A stretch of 19,204 nucleotides of DNA from Zhenhengia stercoravium (GTDB lineage: Bacteria; Bacillota; Clostridia; Lachnospirales; Cellulosilyticaceae), in NCBI GenBank assembly GCA_018883975.1, contig JAHLFD010000006.1, forward strand, positions 1 through 19,204, written 5' to 3'. Both the position numbers and the translations under genes were made by a program. Below are positions 1-7,346 of the stretch, piece by piece. Each line of letters opens with the position of its first letter. Position 1 is the stretch's first letter. A model generated the notes under the pieces. The model did no database searches. It worked only from the letters and a program-made list of their open reading frames with translations, and was not told the origin of the DNA.

Positions 1-165
1 GCCTCTTGCACCTAATTGCAAACCAAACTCTAGTGCCATAAGCGCATTGTCCTGATCAATAATGCTCTCATCTGGTTGGATTTCATCTGTTGTTTTAAAA
101 TTAAAACCTGTATTGAGATAGGATATTTTAAGATCCTCCCGCCTTAGTTCTAAGTTATTTTTCAT
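1..165 (-). CDS. Lon-like AAA ATPase/protease, N-terminal fragment (cut by window edge)
   Basis: The reading frame starts at an ATG (165-163) and runs off the left edge, giving 55 visible residues. The visible part, with LRREDLKISYLN, then FKTTDEIQP, then IIDQDNALMALEFGLQLGARG, resembles the start of the Lon-like ATP-dependent protease family (COG1067/AAA_32 type), in which this segment precedes the Walker A P-loop. The P-loop and the Ser-Lys protease dyad would lie outside the window, so peptidase activity cannot be confirmed. The start is supported by a G-rich Shine-Dalgarno (seven G, minus strand, 177-171) about 5 nt upstream. The gene follows the secreted-protein gene by 27 bp with no terminator between them, so the two are probably co-transcribed. 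Family assignment rests only on remembered N-terminal similarity. Confidence 0.6.
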   Translation of the reverse strand, partial: MKNNLELRREDLKISYLNTGFNFKTTDEIQPDESIIDQDNALMALEFGLQLGARG

Positions 166-192
166 AGTGACCCCCCCATACTTACACTATAT

Positions 193-1611
193 TCAGAACG
201 GCTTATACGCTTTACAAATTTCCTTCAAAATTGACATTTTTTCCAGATTATTTTTGGGTACAAACACAAAAAGTACAGGAGCCGAAGACCCGTTAGGTAA
301 AATATATTTCACTATAGCCTCTTCTCCTTCTTGAATCTCTCCCAAAAAACTAGCTTCTCCTTTTCCTTTTAAACATCCCTTATTAGGCATGGCATAAACT
401 TTACCATTCCACATAAGCGCCCCTCTAAATACATCCCCTCTTGGATTAAATACTACAAAGGTATCTTTCACCGCTTTTAAATGAAGTTCATACTCCATAC
501 CAAAGTTCCCCTTATTATATACCTCTTTACCTAATACCTCATCAAACCCTATTAGAAATTCTTCCATCCCTTCTCCTATGGAAAAATAGGCTAATTCTGT
601 GTCTAAATCTATATAATAGATTTTTTTCATAGTCTCAAATGTTCCCCTTATGTGCTGATCTTTTGCACAATAATGCCTATATGTTTCGAAGTTATCCCCA
701 TTTTCTACACATAATACCTGCCATTTAACTTTATCCTCTGTATGAAAATCTATATAACTCGATAGGGCATCCCCCCTTTTCCAAGGTAGCTCCTGCTTAT
801 AAATAATTCCTGTCTGCCCTGCTGGCAAATCATAAACGACCTCTCTTGTTTGGTTATCCCAATAATCTAATAGAAGCTGCTCACCTACATAAAGCACATC
901 CTCACTAGGTCCCTTTATAGCATAATTATTAATACGGATTCTCTGTTTCTCCTTACTTAAATTCGTTACTAAAATCATCATTCTATAATCTTTACCATCC
1001 TTCATATCATGAAGATGGTGCATCAGAAGTCTTCCTGTTCCATTACTTATTCCCTCATATAAAATCCCTTTTTCTTTGACCTTTTCCGGACTATCACTAA
1101 TGATTAACTTTCCACCCACTACACCATCTCTTGTACCGGTTATTTTTTTATATAGTCTATAGTTTTCAGTTCCAAACAGATTAAACTTAGCCCCTTTTAT
1201 ATTTTTCTGCGCCATATAGGCTACTTCAGATTGACTATATTTTTTAGATACTGTGATATAAGTTAGCGCTGGCTCACTCCATACCTCATGGCTATCTTTA
1301 ATCTGCAATGCGATTTCATACTGGCCTGGTGCAAAAAGTACTTCAGGCTTTTCAAAAACAACGTATTCTTCATCTAAAAACAGAGGTCTATAACTCCATC
1401 TCTCTTCTACCTTTTGGGTTCCATTAGGCAGCGCATATAGAGCTAAAAAATTAATTTTCTCACCACCTTCTACTTTAGCTTTTTGACTTTGAAAAGCTAA
1501 AATAAGTGGTTTAGATACGTCTAATTCTTGAGCCTTAATAGAGTCTATACATACAATTAAAAATGTCATTATAAGTAAATATAATAGATTCTTAAGCCAT
1601 TTTTTCTTCAT
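193..1611 (-). CDS. Secreted protein with PKD-like domain, function unknown
   Basis: A 472-residue exported protein. Residues 1-27 form a signal peptide: basic MKKKWLKN, a hydrophobic core at about 9-22, and a likely cleavage site SIKA|QE. The only Cys near the core (LIVC, residue 21) is a poor lipobox, so a soluble secreted or wall-associated form is favoured. Residues about 33-121 look like a PKD or Ig-like beta-sandwich (APGQYEIALQIKD, then WSEPALTYITV). Residues about 145-470 form a beta-rich domain with a segment like LLMHHLHDMKDG followed by YRMMILVTNLS. This pattern recalls secreted Firmicute proteins often annotated beside copper amine oxidase N-terminal (stalk) domains, but no stalk repeat is seen here. 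No catalytic motif is evident. A Lon-like protease gene follows 27 bp downstream. The ATG start has only a weak ribosome-binding site (ATAGGAT). The function is not recognised. Confidence 0.75.
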   Translation of the reverse strand: MKKKWLKNLLYLLIMTFLIVCIDSIKAQELDVSKPLILAFQSQKAKVEGGEKINFLALYALPNGTQKVEERWSYRPLFLDEEYVVFEKPEVLFAPGQYEIALQIKDSHEVWSEPALTYITVSKKYSQSEVAYMAQKNIKGAKFNLFGTENYRLYKKITGTRDGVVGGKLIISDSPEKVKEKGILYEGISNGTGRLLMHHLHDMKDGKDYRMMILVTNLSKEKQRIRINNYAIKGPSEDVLYVGEQLLLDYWDNQTREVVYDLPAGQTGIIYKQELPWKRGDALSSYIDFHTEDKVKWQVLCVENGDNFETYRHYCAKDQHIRGTFETMKKIYYIDLDTELAYFSIGEGMEEFLIGFDEVLGKEVYNKGNFGMEYELHLKAVKDTFVVFNPRGDVFRGALMWNGKVYAMPNKGCLKGKGEASFLGEIQEGEEAIVKYILPNGSSAPVLFVFVPKNNLEKMSILKEICKAYKPF

Positions 1612-1926
1612 TTTTATCTATCCTATCGCTTATTTTTTTAATTAATTTTTATATTTTTTTCAAATATTATTACTTAACTCTTATACATAAAATTTATATT
1701 ATTTTTTTCAGATTTTTTCATTCTTATTTTTAAACATTCTTTGTCTTTAGTACTTTTATAATTATTATATACTTATACGCATTACATTTTATTTTATTTT
1801 GTTTAGTATTATAAAACTTTTTGTTAGATATAAGATTTTATTTTTTATAACACTATTACTAAACTACTAGTATAGGTATACAAAATTTTTTATTGCTTTT
1901 TCAAAAAGTCACCCCTATAATAGCAT
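1612..1926. other. AT-rich divergent intergenic region
   Basis: About 315 bp of extremely AT-rich DNA lies between the secreted-protein gene (minus) and speD (plus). It holds the speD promoter near its right end. An inverted repeat has perfect 8-bp arms (GTTTAGTA at 1801-1808, TACTAAAC at 1857-1864) separated by 48 bp, and a TACTAGTA palindrome lies at 1865-1872. No ORF with a ribosome-binding site, no RNA gene and no riboswitch-like fold was recognised. The minus-strand promoter for the secreted protein should also be here, but only weak candidates are visible in the A/T runs. Confidence 0.6.
1893..1921 (+). promoter_or_regulatory. Sigma-A-type promoter of the polyamine operon
   Basis: A perfect -10 TATAAT (1916-1921) lies 17 bp after a partial -35 TTGCTT (1893-1898). 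Transcription should start near 1928, giving a leader of about 47 nt before the speD ATG at 1975. That leader is too short for a large riboswitch. Confidence 0.7.
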
Positions 1927-1974
1927 TTGTTAAAAAATGATTCTCACACTAAAACCAAGGAGGTCTTATTACTG

Positions 1975-2805
1975 ATGGAACATTTAGATACACAAAAAAT
2001 TAAATTACATGGCTTTAATAATCTCACGAAAACCTTAAGTTTCAACATGTATGATATTTGTTATACCCAAAAGTCCGAAGATCGTGAAGCTTATATTAAT
2101 TATATTGACGAACAATATAATGCCGACAGACTTACTGAAATCCTTACGACTGTTACTGAAATTATTGGTGCCAATATTTTAAACGTTTCAAAGCAGGATT
2201 ATGAACCTCAAGGTGCTAGTGTTACGATTTTAATATCAGAAAGCCCTATAGCGCCAGCTGCTTCTTTTCCAAACTGCGCAACACCTGGCCCACTGCCTGA
2301 CATCGTACTAGCCCATTTAGATAAAAGTCACATTACTGTACATACTTATCCTGAATATCATCCAACTGATGGTATTAGTACCTTTAGGGCCGATATTGAT
2401 GTTTCTACATGTGGTGAGATCTCTCCCCTTAAGGCCCTTAACTATCTCATCCACTGCTTTGATGCAGATATGATGACCATTGACTATAAAGTTCGTGGTT
2501 TTACTAGAGATATTACAGGCAATAAACTGTTTATTGATCATCCTATTGATTCTATCCAAAACTTTATTCCTGATCACATTAAGCATCTTTATCATATGAT
2601 CGACGTTAATGTATATCAGGAAAATATATTCCACACAAAATGCAAACTAAAAAACTTTGATTTGGATAACTACTTATTTGGCTATACCAAACAAGATCTT
2701 CATCCAGGTTCTGCACATCAGATTGCTAAAAAAGTTCGCAAAGAAATGGATGAAATTTTCTATGGGACTAATGTCACTGAAGCCATGTTCCCTGTGGAGG
2801 ATTAG
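1975..2805 (+). CDS. speD: S-adenosylmethionine decarboxylase proenzyme (SpeD, E. coli-type)
   Basis: SpeD makes decarboxylated S-adenosylmethionine, the aminopropyl donor for spermidine. The 276-residue protein closely matches the long E. coli-type (class 1A, about 265 aa) family and not the short B. subtilis type (about 125 aa). Matching blocks include KLHGFNNLTKTLSF, YNADRLTEIL, DYEPQGASVTIL, FRADIDVSTCGEISPLKALN and DVNVYQENIFHTK. The family self-cleaves at LDK|SH to create a pyruvoyl cofactor; here that serine is Ser118. The frame is open back to a TTG at 1927, but that codon sits at the predicted transcription start. An AAGGAGG (1959-1965) 9 nt before the ATG at 1975 fixes the start there. 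This is the first gene of the operon; the next gene begins 3 nt after its stop. Confidence 0.95.
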   Translation: MEHLDTQKIKLHGFNNLTKTLSFNMYDICYTQKSEDREAYINYIDEQYNADRLTEILTTVTEIIGANILNVSKQDYEPQGASVTILISESPIAPAASFPNCATPGPLPDIVLAHLDKSHITVHTYPEYHPTDGISTFRADIDVSTCGEISPLKALNYLIHCFDADMMTIDYKVRGFTRDITGNKLFIDHPIDSIQNFIPDHIKHLYHMIDVNVYQENIFHTKCKLKNFDLDNYLFGYTKQDLHPGSAHQIAKKVRKEMDEIFYGTNVTEAMFPVED

Positions 2806-2808
2806 GCA

Positions 2809-5112
2809 ATGAATCATCATCTTACTCCACTACTTACAGGTGTTATGACCTATACGAGTGAATCTATAACCCGCTTTGATGTACCAGGTCATAAAGGTGG
2901 CAAAGCACTTGATGAACTCCAAAGCTTATGGGGTGAAGACGTACTTAGGATGGATGTTAACTCTACTAAACCTGTAGATCATCTAGCCCACCCTACCGGC
3001 ATCATTCTAGAAGCAGAAAAGCTTTTAGCAGATGCCTTTGAAGCAGACAATGCCTTTATGCTCGTAAATGGTTCTACTTGTGGTGTGCAGTATATGCTTA
3101 TGAGTACCTTAAGCGATGGTGACAAAGTTCTCCTTCCTCGCAACGTTCACAAATCTGCTATTAACGCACTTATTCTAACAGGTGCAAAACCTATTTTTAT
3201 TGAGCCTGAAATTGATACCCATTATGGTATTGCTAATGGCATTACTGTAAGTAGCGTCAAGCACGCTTTTGACCTCAATGATGATATTAAGGCTATACTA
3301 GTCATTCACCCTACTTACTTTGGAGCCATATCAGAACTTGAGGCTATTATTCAGCTTGCTCACGAGAAAGGTATTCCTGTACTTGTAGATCAAGCTCATG
3401 GTGCTCACTTTCCTTTTCACCCTGAGCTACCTGATAATGCATGCAAGCTAGGCGCTGATCTAGTCACAGTTAGTATGCACAAAACAGGAGGTTCTCTTAC
3501 CCAATCTTCTGTTTTACTCCATAACGATGGACTAATCGATAAACTGAAAGTGCGCTCCACCATTAATCTGATGCAGACTACATCTGCTTCTTATCTGCTG
3601 ATGTGTTCTCTGGACTATGCTCGTCATAAACTTGCTACCAAGGGTCATATTTTATTCCATGAGCTGATTAATCTTACTAAGCATACGAAAACACAAATTA
3701 ATCAAATTCCGGGTTTTCAGTGTATGGATGCCGATCACCACTTCGACCCTTTACGACTACTTATCCGTGTAAGTGATTTGGGCGTTTCAGGTTTTTATAT
3801 TTATGATTTACTTGCAAGTGACTACAACATTCAACTCGAACTAGCCGAGCCTCACGTTGTACTTGCTATTATTTCACTAGCAGACACTAAAGAAAGCCTA
3901 TCTACTTTAGTTTCTGCCTTAAAAGACATTAGCAAGAAGCTTTATACTGGCTCTCTTCCATCTAGTCTTAACACTACCCCAGTAGTCTCCTTGCACAACA
4001 AGCTTCTTCTTACACCAAGAGAAGCTTACTATCATCCTAAAAAGCTCATCTCTATTGATGAAGCTGATGGTCTGATAAGCGGAGAATCTATTATGATTTA
4101 TCCACCAGGTATTCCACTTATTATCCCTGGTGAGATGATTACCAAACCACTTATTGAGTATTATCACTATTTACAAAAACAAGATACTGTCATCTTGAAT
4201 GCTACAGATAATCTTAATCACATTCTTGTATTAGACAGTAGTCAGGAGGAAAATATGATTGATTTATGGTATACAGAAAACCACCAAGAGGATACTAAAT
4301 TCTCTATCAAAGTTAAGGCACACTTACACTCTGAAAAAAGTGCTTTCCAACAGATTGACTTCTTTGAAAGTGATACATTCGGCAAGTTCTTTACATTAGA
4401 TGGGTTAATGATGGTAACAGAAAAAGATGAATTCATCTATCACGATATGATTACACACGTACCTATGGCAGTTAATCCAGAAATCAAAAAAGTACTCATT
4501 ATCGGTGGAGGTGATGGGGGAACTGCCCGTGAAATTTTACGTTATAAGAGCATTGAAAAGGTAGATATGGTTGAAATTGATGAACGTGTTGTACGCCTTT
4601 GTCAAAAATACATCCCACAAACTGCTTGCAAACTTGATGCTGATCCAAGACTTTGCCTCCATTTTGAAGATGGACTCAAATTTGTTCAAGATGCAAAAGA
4701 TGCTAGCTATGATCTTATCCTAGTAGACTCTACAGATCCAATCGGACCTGGTGAAGGGTTATTCACTTACGATTTTTATAACAACTGCAAGCGCATTTTA
4801 AGCGAAGTCGGTATTCTTATTAATCAACACGAGAGCCCTTACTACGATTCTTACGCTCATGAAATGAAACGTGCACACTCCAAAATTAAAGATACATTCC
4901 CAATTGCGCAAGTTTACCAATTCCATATGCCAACTTATCCTTCAGGTCACTGGCTCTTTGGATTCGCTTCTAAGAAATTCCATCCTCTAGAAGATCTTAA
5001 AGCAGATGCTTGGAATGCATTCGGGCTTCATACACGCTATTATAATACAGACCTACATAAAGGTGCTTTTATGCTTCCAACTTACGTTAGGGAGAGCTTA
5101 GAAAATGCATAA
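2809..5112 (+). CDS. speA-speE: Fused PLP arginine/ornithine/lysine decarboxylase - spermidine synthase
   Basis: A 767-residue fusion. Residues 1-about 476 are a complete aspartate-aminotransferase-fold decarboxylase of the B. subtilis SpeA type (about 490 aa in the family). Visible are FDVPGHKGG (23-31), VNGSTCG (86-92), VDQAHGAHF (193-201) and the PLP-binding lysine K225 in VSMHKTGG. Residues 483-767 (285 aa) are a complete spermidine synthase: LWYTE at 486-490, SAM-binding GGGDGG (566-571), catalytic-region VDSTDPIGPGEG (639-650) and PTYPSGHW (708-715). The linker is only about six residues. The SpeE half transfers an aminopropyl group to putrescine. Agmatinase downstream implies arginine as the decarboxylase substrate, but lysine or ornithine cannot be excluded by sequence alone. 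The ATG follows speD by 3 bp and uses a GGAGG inside the end of speD; speB overlaps the 3' end by 8 bp. An internal ribosome-binding site is listed separately. Confidence 0.95.
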   Translation: MNHHLTPLLTGVMTYTSESITRFDVPGHKGGKALDELQSLWGEDVLRMDVNSTKPVDHLAHPTGIILEAEKLLADAFEADNAFMLVNGSTCGVQYMLMSTLSDGDKVLLPRNVHKSAINALILTGAKPIFIEPEIDTHYGIANGITVSSVKHAFDLNDDIKAILVIHPTYFGAISELEAIIQLAHEKGIPVLVDQAHGAHFPFHPELPDNACKLGADLVTVSMHKTGGSLTQSSVLLHNDGLIDKLKVRSTINLMQTTSASYLLMCSLDYARHKLATKGHILFHELINLTKHTKTQINQIPGFQCMDADHHFDPLRLLIRVSDLGVSGFYIYDLLASDYNIQLELAEPHVVLAIISLADTKESLSTLVSALKDISKKLYTGSLPSSLNTTPVVSLHNKLLLTPREAYYHPKKLISIDEADGLISGESIMIYPPGIPLIIPGEMITKPLIEYYHYLQKQDTVILNATDNLNHILVLDSSQEENMIDLWYTENHQEDTKFSIKVKAHLHSEKSAFQQIDFFESDTFGKFFTLDGLMMVTEKDEFIYHDMITHVPMAVNPEIKKVLIIGGGDGGTAREILRYKSIEKVDMVEIDERVVRLCQKYIPQTACKLDADPRLCLHFEDGLKFVQDAKDASYDLILVDSTDPIGPGEGLFTYDFYNNCKRILSEVGILINQHESPYYDSYAHEMKRAHSKIKDTFPIAQVYQFHMPTYPSGHWLFGFASKKFHPLEDLKADAWNAFGLHTRYYNTDLHKGAFMLPTYVRESLENA
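4244..4257 (+). promoter_or_regulatory. Internal ribosome-binding site and start codon for the SpeE half
   Basis: AGGAGG (4244-4249) is followed after 5 nt by an in-frame ATG (4255), codon 483 of the fusion. The Met begins MIDLWYTE, which is where free-standing SpeE proteins start (B. subtilis SpeE begins MSELWYTE, from memory). The site is as strong as any in the window, so a separate SpeE of about 285 aa may be made from the same mRNA. Its use is inferred and not shown. Confidence 0.7.
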
Positions 5113-5968
5113 CATTTCTACTACATCTAGTTTTATTGGATTTGACCAAGAATATGACACCTCTCCTGTTGTTTTAGTTGGTATTCCCTTTGACGGGACA
5201 ACAAGCTTTAAACCCGGAACACGTTTTGCACCCGCTGTAGTTAGGCCCGATTCCTACGGGCTTGAAACTTATTCTCCTTACCTAGACTTAGATATGGAAG
5301 ATTACAACCTCTGTGACTTAGGAGATATAGAACTTCCTTTTGGAAATACAACGAAAGCACTTAAGACAATATACAAAACCTTTGATCAAATTATAAGAGA
5401 CGGAAAACGCCCTTTAACGATAGGTGGGGAACACTTAGTTTCTCTTCCTATTATTGAGGCATTTAGCAAGATTTATCCTAATTTATGTATTATCCACTTT
5501 GATGCTCATACAGATTTACGTGAGGATTATATGGGTGAACCACTTTCTCATGCCTCTGTGATAAGACGTGCTTGGGACATACTAGGTGATAATCGTATTT
5601 TCCAATTTGGTATACGTTCTGGCACTAAAGTAGAATTTAGCTGGGCCAAATCTCATACCTATCTTCAACCATTCAATCTAGATAGTCTAGAGGAAATTAT
5701 TATTCAACTTCAGAATCGCCCTGTTTATATTACAATTGATTTAGATGTACTTGATCCTTCCATATTCCCAGGAACGGGTACACCTGAACCTGGTGGTATT
5801 GATTTTAATACACTTATCTTTGCTATTAAGCAGTTCACAAAGCTTAATCATATAGTTGGCGCAGATGTGGTAGAGCTCTCTCCTCACTATGATATATCAG
5901 GCGTATCTACTGCTACATGCTGTAAAGTCATTCGTGAAATGGCACTCCTTCTTAGTCATAAGCAATAA
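5105..5968 (+). CDS. speB: Agmatinase (ureohydrolase family)
   Basis: SpeB hydrolyses agmatine to putrescine and urea, linking the decarboxylase to spermidine synthesis. The 287-residue protein has the ureohydrolase signatures in order: GGEH (107-110), FDAHTD (132-137), SHAS (148-151) and DLDVLDPS (212-219). The expected two-manganese ligands are H110, D133, H135, D137, D212 and D214, all present. The N-terminal half keeps agmatinase-like RPDSYGLETYSP (47-58). Length is normal for bacterial SpeB. Its ATG overlaps the end of speA-speE by 8 bp and is preceded by AGGGAGAG, so the two are translationally coupled. Other ureohydrolases (arginase, formiminoglutamase, guanidinobutyrase) share the fold, but the speD/speA/speE context strongly favours agmatinase. 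Confidence 0.93.
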   Translation: MHNISTTSSFIGFDQEYDTSPVVLVGIPFDGTTSFKPGTRFAPAVVRPDSYGLETYSPYLDLDMEDYNLCDLGDIELPFGNTTKALKTIYKTFDQIIRDGKRPLTIGGEHLVSLPIIEAFSKIYPNLCIIHFDAHTDLREDYMGEPLSHASVIRRAWDILGDNRIFQFGIRSGTKVEFSWAKSHTYLQPFNLDSLEEIIIQLQNRPVYITIDLDVLDPSIFPGTGTPEPGGIDFNTLIFAIKQFTKLNHIVGADVVELSPHYDISGVSTATCCKVIREMALLLSHKQ

Positions 5969-6026
5969 TTTTTAATAGCTAGGCATATACTATCTAAAAA
6001 GATTGCTTATTAAAGGAGTATCCGTG

Positions 6027-6284
6027 ATGCAGCTTACCACTACTCATGCTATTGAAAATCAAGAACTCGAATTATTAGGCCTTGTAAAAGGTTTATCTTC
6101 TTCCAGAGAACAAGCTTTTGATGAAGCTTTAAAAAGACTTCAAGAAGAAGCTACGCGCCTTAAAGCTGATGCCGTTATAGGTATTCAGTGTAGTATATGC
6201 CCCTCCTCAAATAATCAAACACAAATGTTTGTCTATGGTACTGCTGTTAAGTTTAGAGTCTCTACAGACCTCCAGCAGTTCTAA
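6027..6284 (+). CDS. Short YbjQ/UPF0145-like protein
   Basis: An 85-residue cytosolic protein with no signal or membrane segment. It carries the family's core pattern: N-terminal TTTHAIENQELELLGLV, a helical segment with repeated AL/LQEEA, then ADAVIGI (47-53) and a final GTAVKF (71-76). YbjQ proteins are usually about 105 aa; this copy lacks the roughly 15-20-residue insert between the first strand pair and the helix. The biochemical role of the family is unsettled (a possible metal-binding or oligomeric ring protein). The frame is open from a TTG at 6003, but AGGAG (6014-6018) 8 nt before ATG 6027 selects that start. It lies 58 bp after speB and before the operon terminator, so it is probably co-transcribed with the polyamine genes. 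No role in polyamine metabolism is established. Confidence 0.75.
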   Translation: MQLTTTHAIENQELELLGLVKGLSSSREQAFDEALKRLQEEATRLKADAVIGIQCSICPSSNNQTQMFVYGTAVKFRVSTDLQQF

Positions 6285-6300
6285 CCTCCTTTCCAAATCC

Positions 6301-6346
6301 AAAAGGCTGCCAGCTAACTCACTTATCAGTTAACTGGCAGCCTTTT
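6301..6346. terminator. Bidirectional hairpin terminator between polyamine operon and hydrolase
   Basis: Arms 6301-6318 and 6329-6346 (core AAAAGGCTGCCAG) pair over 18 bp with one mismatch around a 10-nt loop. The A-rich and T-rich flanks give short U-tracts both ways. The right arm overlaps the TAA stop of the convergent hydrolase gene (6347-6345), so one hairpin serves both. Confidence 0.85.
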
Positions 6347-7280
6347 ATCTTTCTATTAAACTATCTAACCATTTCACTACATCTTCCATAACTTCTTTTC
6401 TATTTATTTCATTAAACATCTCATGTCTACCTTCTGGATAGAGCTTATAGGTTACATTTTTTATTCCTACTTTTTCATAATCTTTTACAAGGTCATAAAT
6501 CCCTTTTCCATTTCTGCCAACAGGGTCTTTATCTCCTGCAAAAATATAAATAGGTAAATCTAATGGAATACTTTTCTTATTTTCTAATGACCCAACATAC
6601 TTAAGCCCCGTAAGAAAATCTTCGAAAAATCCTGCTGTAAAAACACTTCCACAATATGGATCTTCTATGTATTTATCTACTTCTTTCTCATCTCTCGACA
6701 GCCAGTCAAATGATGTGCGGTTAGGCTTAAACTGTTTATTATACGTTCCAAATATAAGCTTATCCATCTCAGGACTTTTTGCATTTCTTCCTTTTTTCTT
6801 AACTTGTTGTTTAGCTACCCATAAACCTATATCTAAAATGAAACCCTGTTTACCATTGGTTCCAGAAAGAATAACACCATCTAACTCTTTTCCATATCTC
6901 ATAATATAAGCTTGCGCAACAAAAGAACCCATACTATGAGAAAGTAAAAACAAAGGTAACTGTGAATTTTCTTTTTTTATTAACTGAGTCAAACTGTATA
7001 AATCTTTAACTAAATATTTAAAGCCTTCTTTCTCTGCCAGAATACCTATATCATCTAAGTCTTTGGCCGTTCTTCCATGACCTCTATGATCATGGGCATA
7101 AACAATGTATCCTCTATCTGTTAGGTAATTTGCTACACGTTCATAGCGGTGAGCCCCTTCAGCCATCCCATGTGCAATCTGCACGATCCCTTTTACACTA
7201 ATTTCTGGATCAGGTAGCCATCTATAGGCATATACTCGCACCTGTTCCTCTCCTATGAAAGTAAAATTTTCACTAATCAC
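6345..7280 (-). CDS. Alpha/beta hydrolase, monoacylglycerol lipase/lysophospholipase type
   Basis: A 311-residue cytosolic hydrolase of the Hydrolase_4/PldB (COG2267) family, whose members cleave monoacylglycerols, lysophospholipids or other esters. Visible elements: oxyanion-hole region AHGMAEGAHRYERVA (36-50), then YAHDHRGHGRT (61-71), the nucleophile elbow LSHSMGSF with Ser116, the probable acid Asp252 in AGDKDPVG, and His286 in PEGRHEMF. The elbow reads S-H-S-M-G where the family usually has G-H-S-M-G. A cap region lies at about 145-235. There is no signal peptide, so the substrate is intracellular or membrane-derived. The start is GTG, fixed by AGGAGG 7 nt upstream. It is a single-gene unit with its own promoter and a terminator shared with the polyamine operon. 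The exact substrate cannot be read from the sequence. Confidence 0.88.
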   Translation of the reverse strand: MISENFTFIGEEQVRVYAYRWLPDPEISVKGIVQIAHGMAEGAHRYERVANYLTDRGYIVYAHDHRGHGRTAKDLDDIGILAEKEGFKYLVKDLYSLTQLIKKENSQLPLFLLSHSMGSFVAQAYIMRYGKELDGVILSGTNGKQGFILDIGLWVAKQQVKKKGRNAKSPEMDKLIFGTYNKQFKPNRTSFDWLSRDEKEVDKYIEDPYCGSVFTAGFFEDFLTGLKYVGSLENKKSIPLDLPIYIFAGDKDPVGRNGKGIYDLVKDYEKVGIKNVTYKLYPEGRHEMFNEINRKEVMEDVVKWLDSLIER

Positions 7281-7315
7281 GTTATAACCTCCTCTAGCTC
7301 TATATATCTACTTTT

Positions 7316-7343
7316 ATTATAATCCTCTTATTTATAAAAACAA
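7316..7343 (-). promoter_or_regulatory. Promoter of the hydrolase gene
   Basis: On the minus strand, TTGTTT (7343-7338), a 16-bp spacer and a perfect TATAAT (7321-7316) precede the GTG start by about 36 bp. The -35 sits immediately after the T-tract of the ddh terminator, so the hydrolase has independent transcription. Confidence 0.65.
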
Positions 7344-7346
7344 ATA

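Noticed and set aside
1549..1551. Lipobox cysteine (LIVC) making the 472-aa protein a lipoprotein
   Set aside because: The residue before Cys is Val instead of Gly, Ala or Ser, and a standard signal peptidase I site (SIKA|QE) follows. Lipidation cannot be fully excluded.
1612..1926. Riboswitch or small RNA upstream of the polyamine operon
   Set aside because: The predicted leader is only about 47 nt, and the region is low-complexity A/T without a conserved aptamer-like fold that I can recognise.
1927..1974. TTG-initiated N-terminal extension of SpeD
   Set aside because: The TTG falls at the predicted transcription start and has no ribosome site. The AAGGAGG before ATG 1975 and the E. coli SpeD N-terminus both support the shorter form.
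2317..2634. 105-codon minus-strand ORF inside speD
   Set aside because: Shadow of a highly conserved plus-strand gene; no ribosome site and no recognisable protein features.
2809..5112. Assembly artefact merging two genes through a frameshift
   Set aside because: Both halves are in one continuous frame with correct motifs up to the junction, so no indel is needed. Only a substitution error at a stop codon remains possible, and this is kept as a finding.
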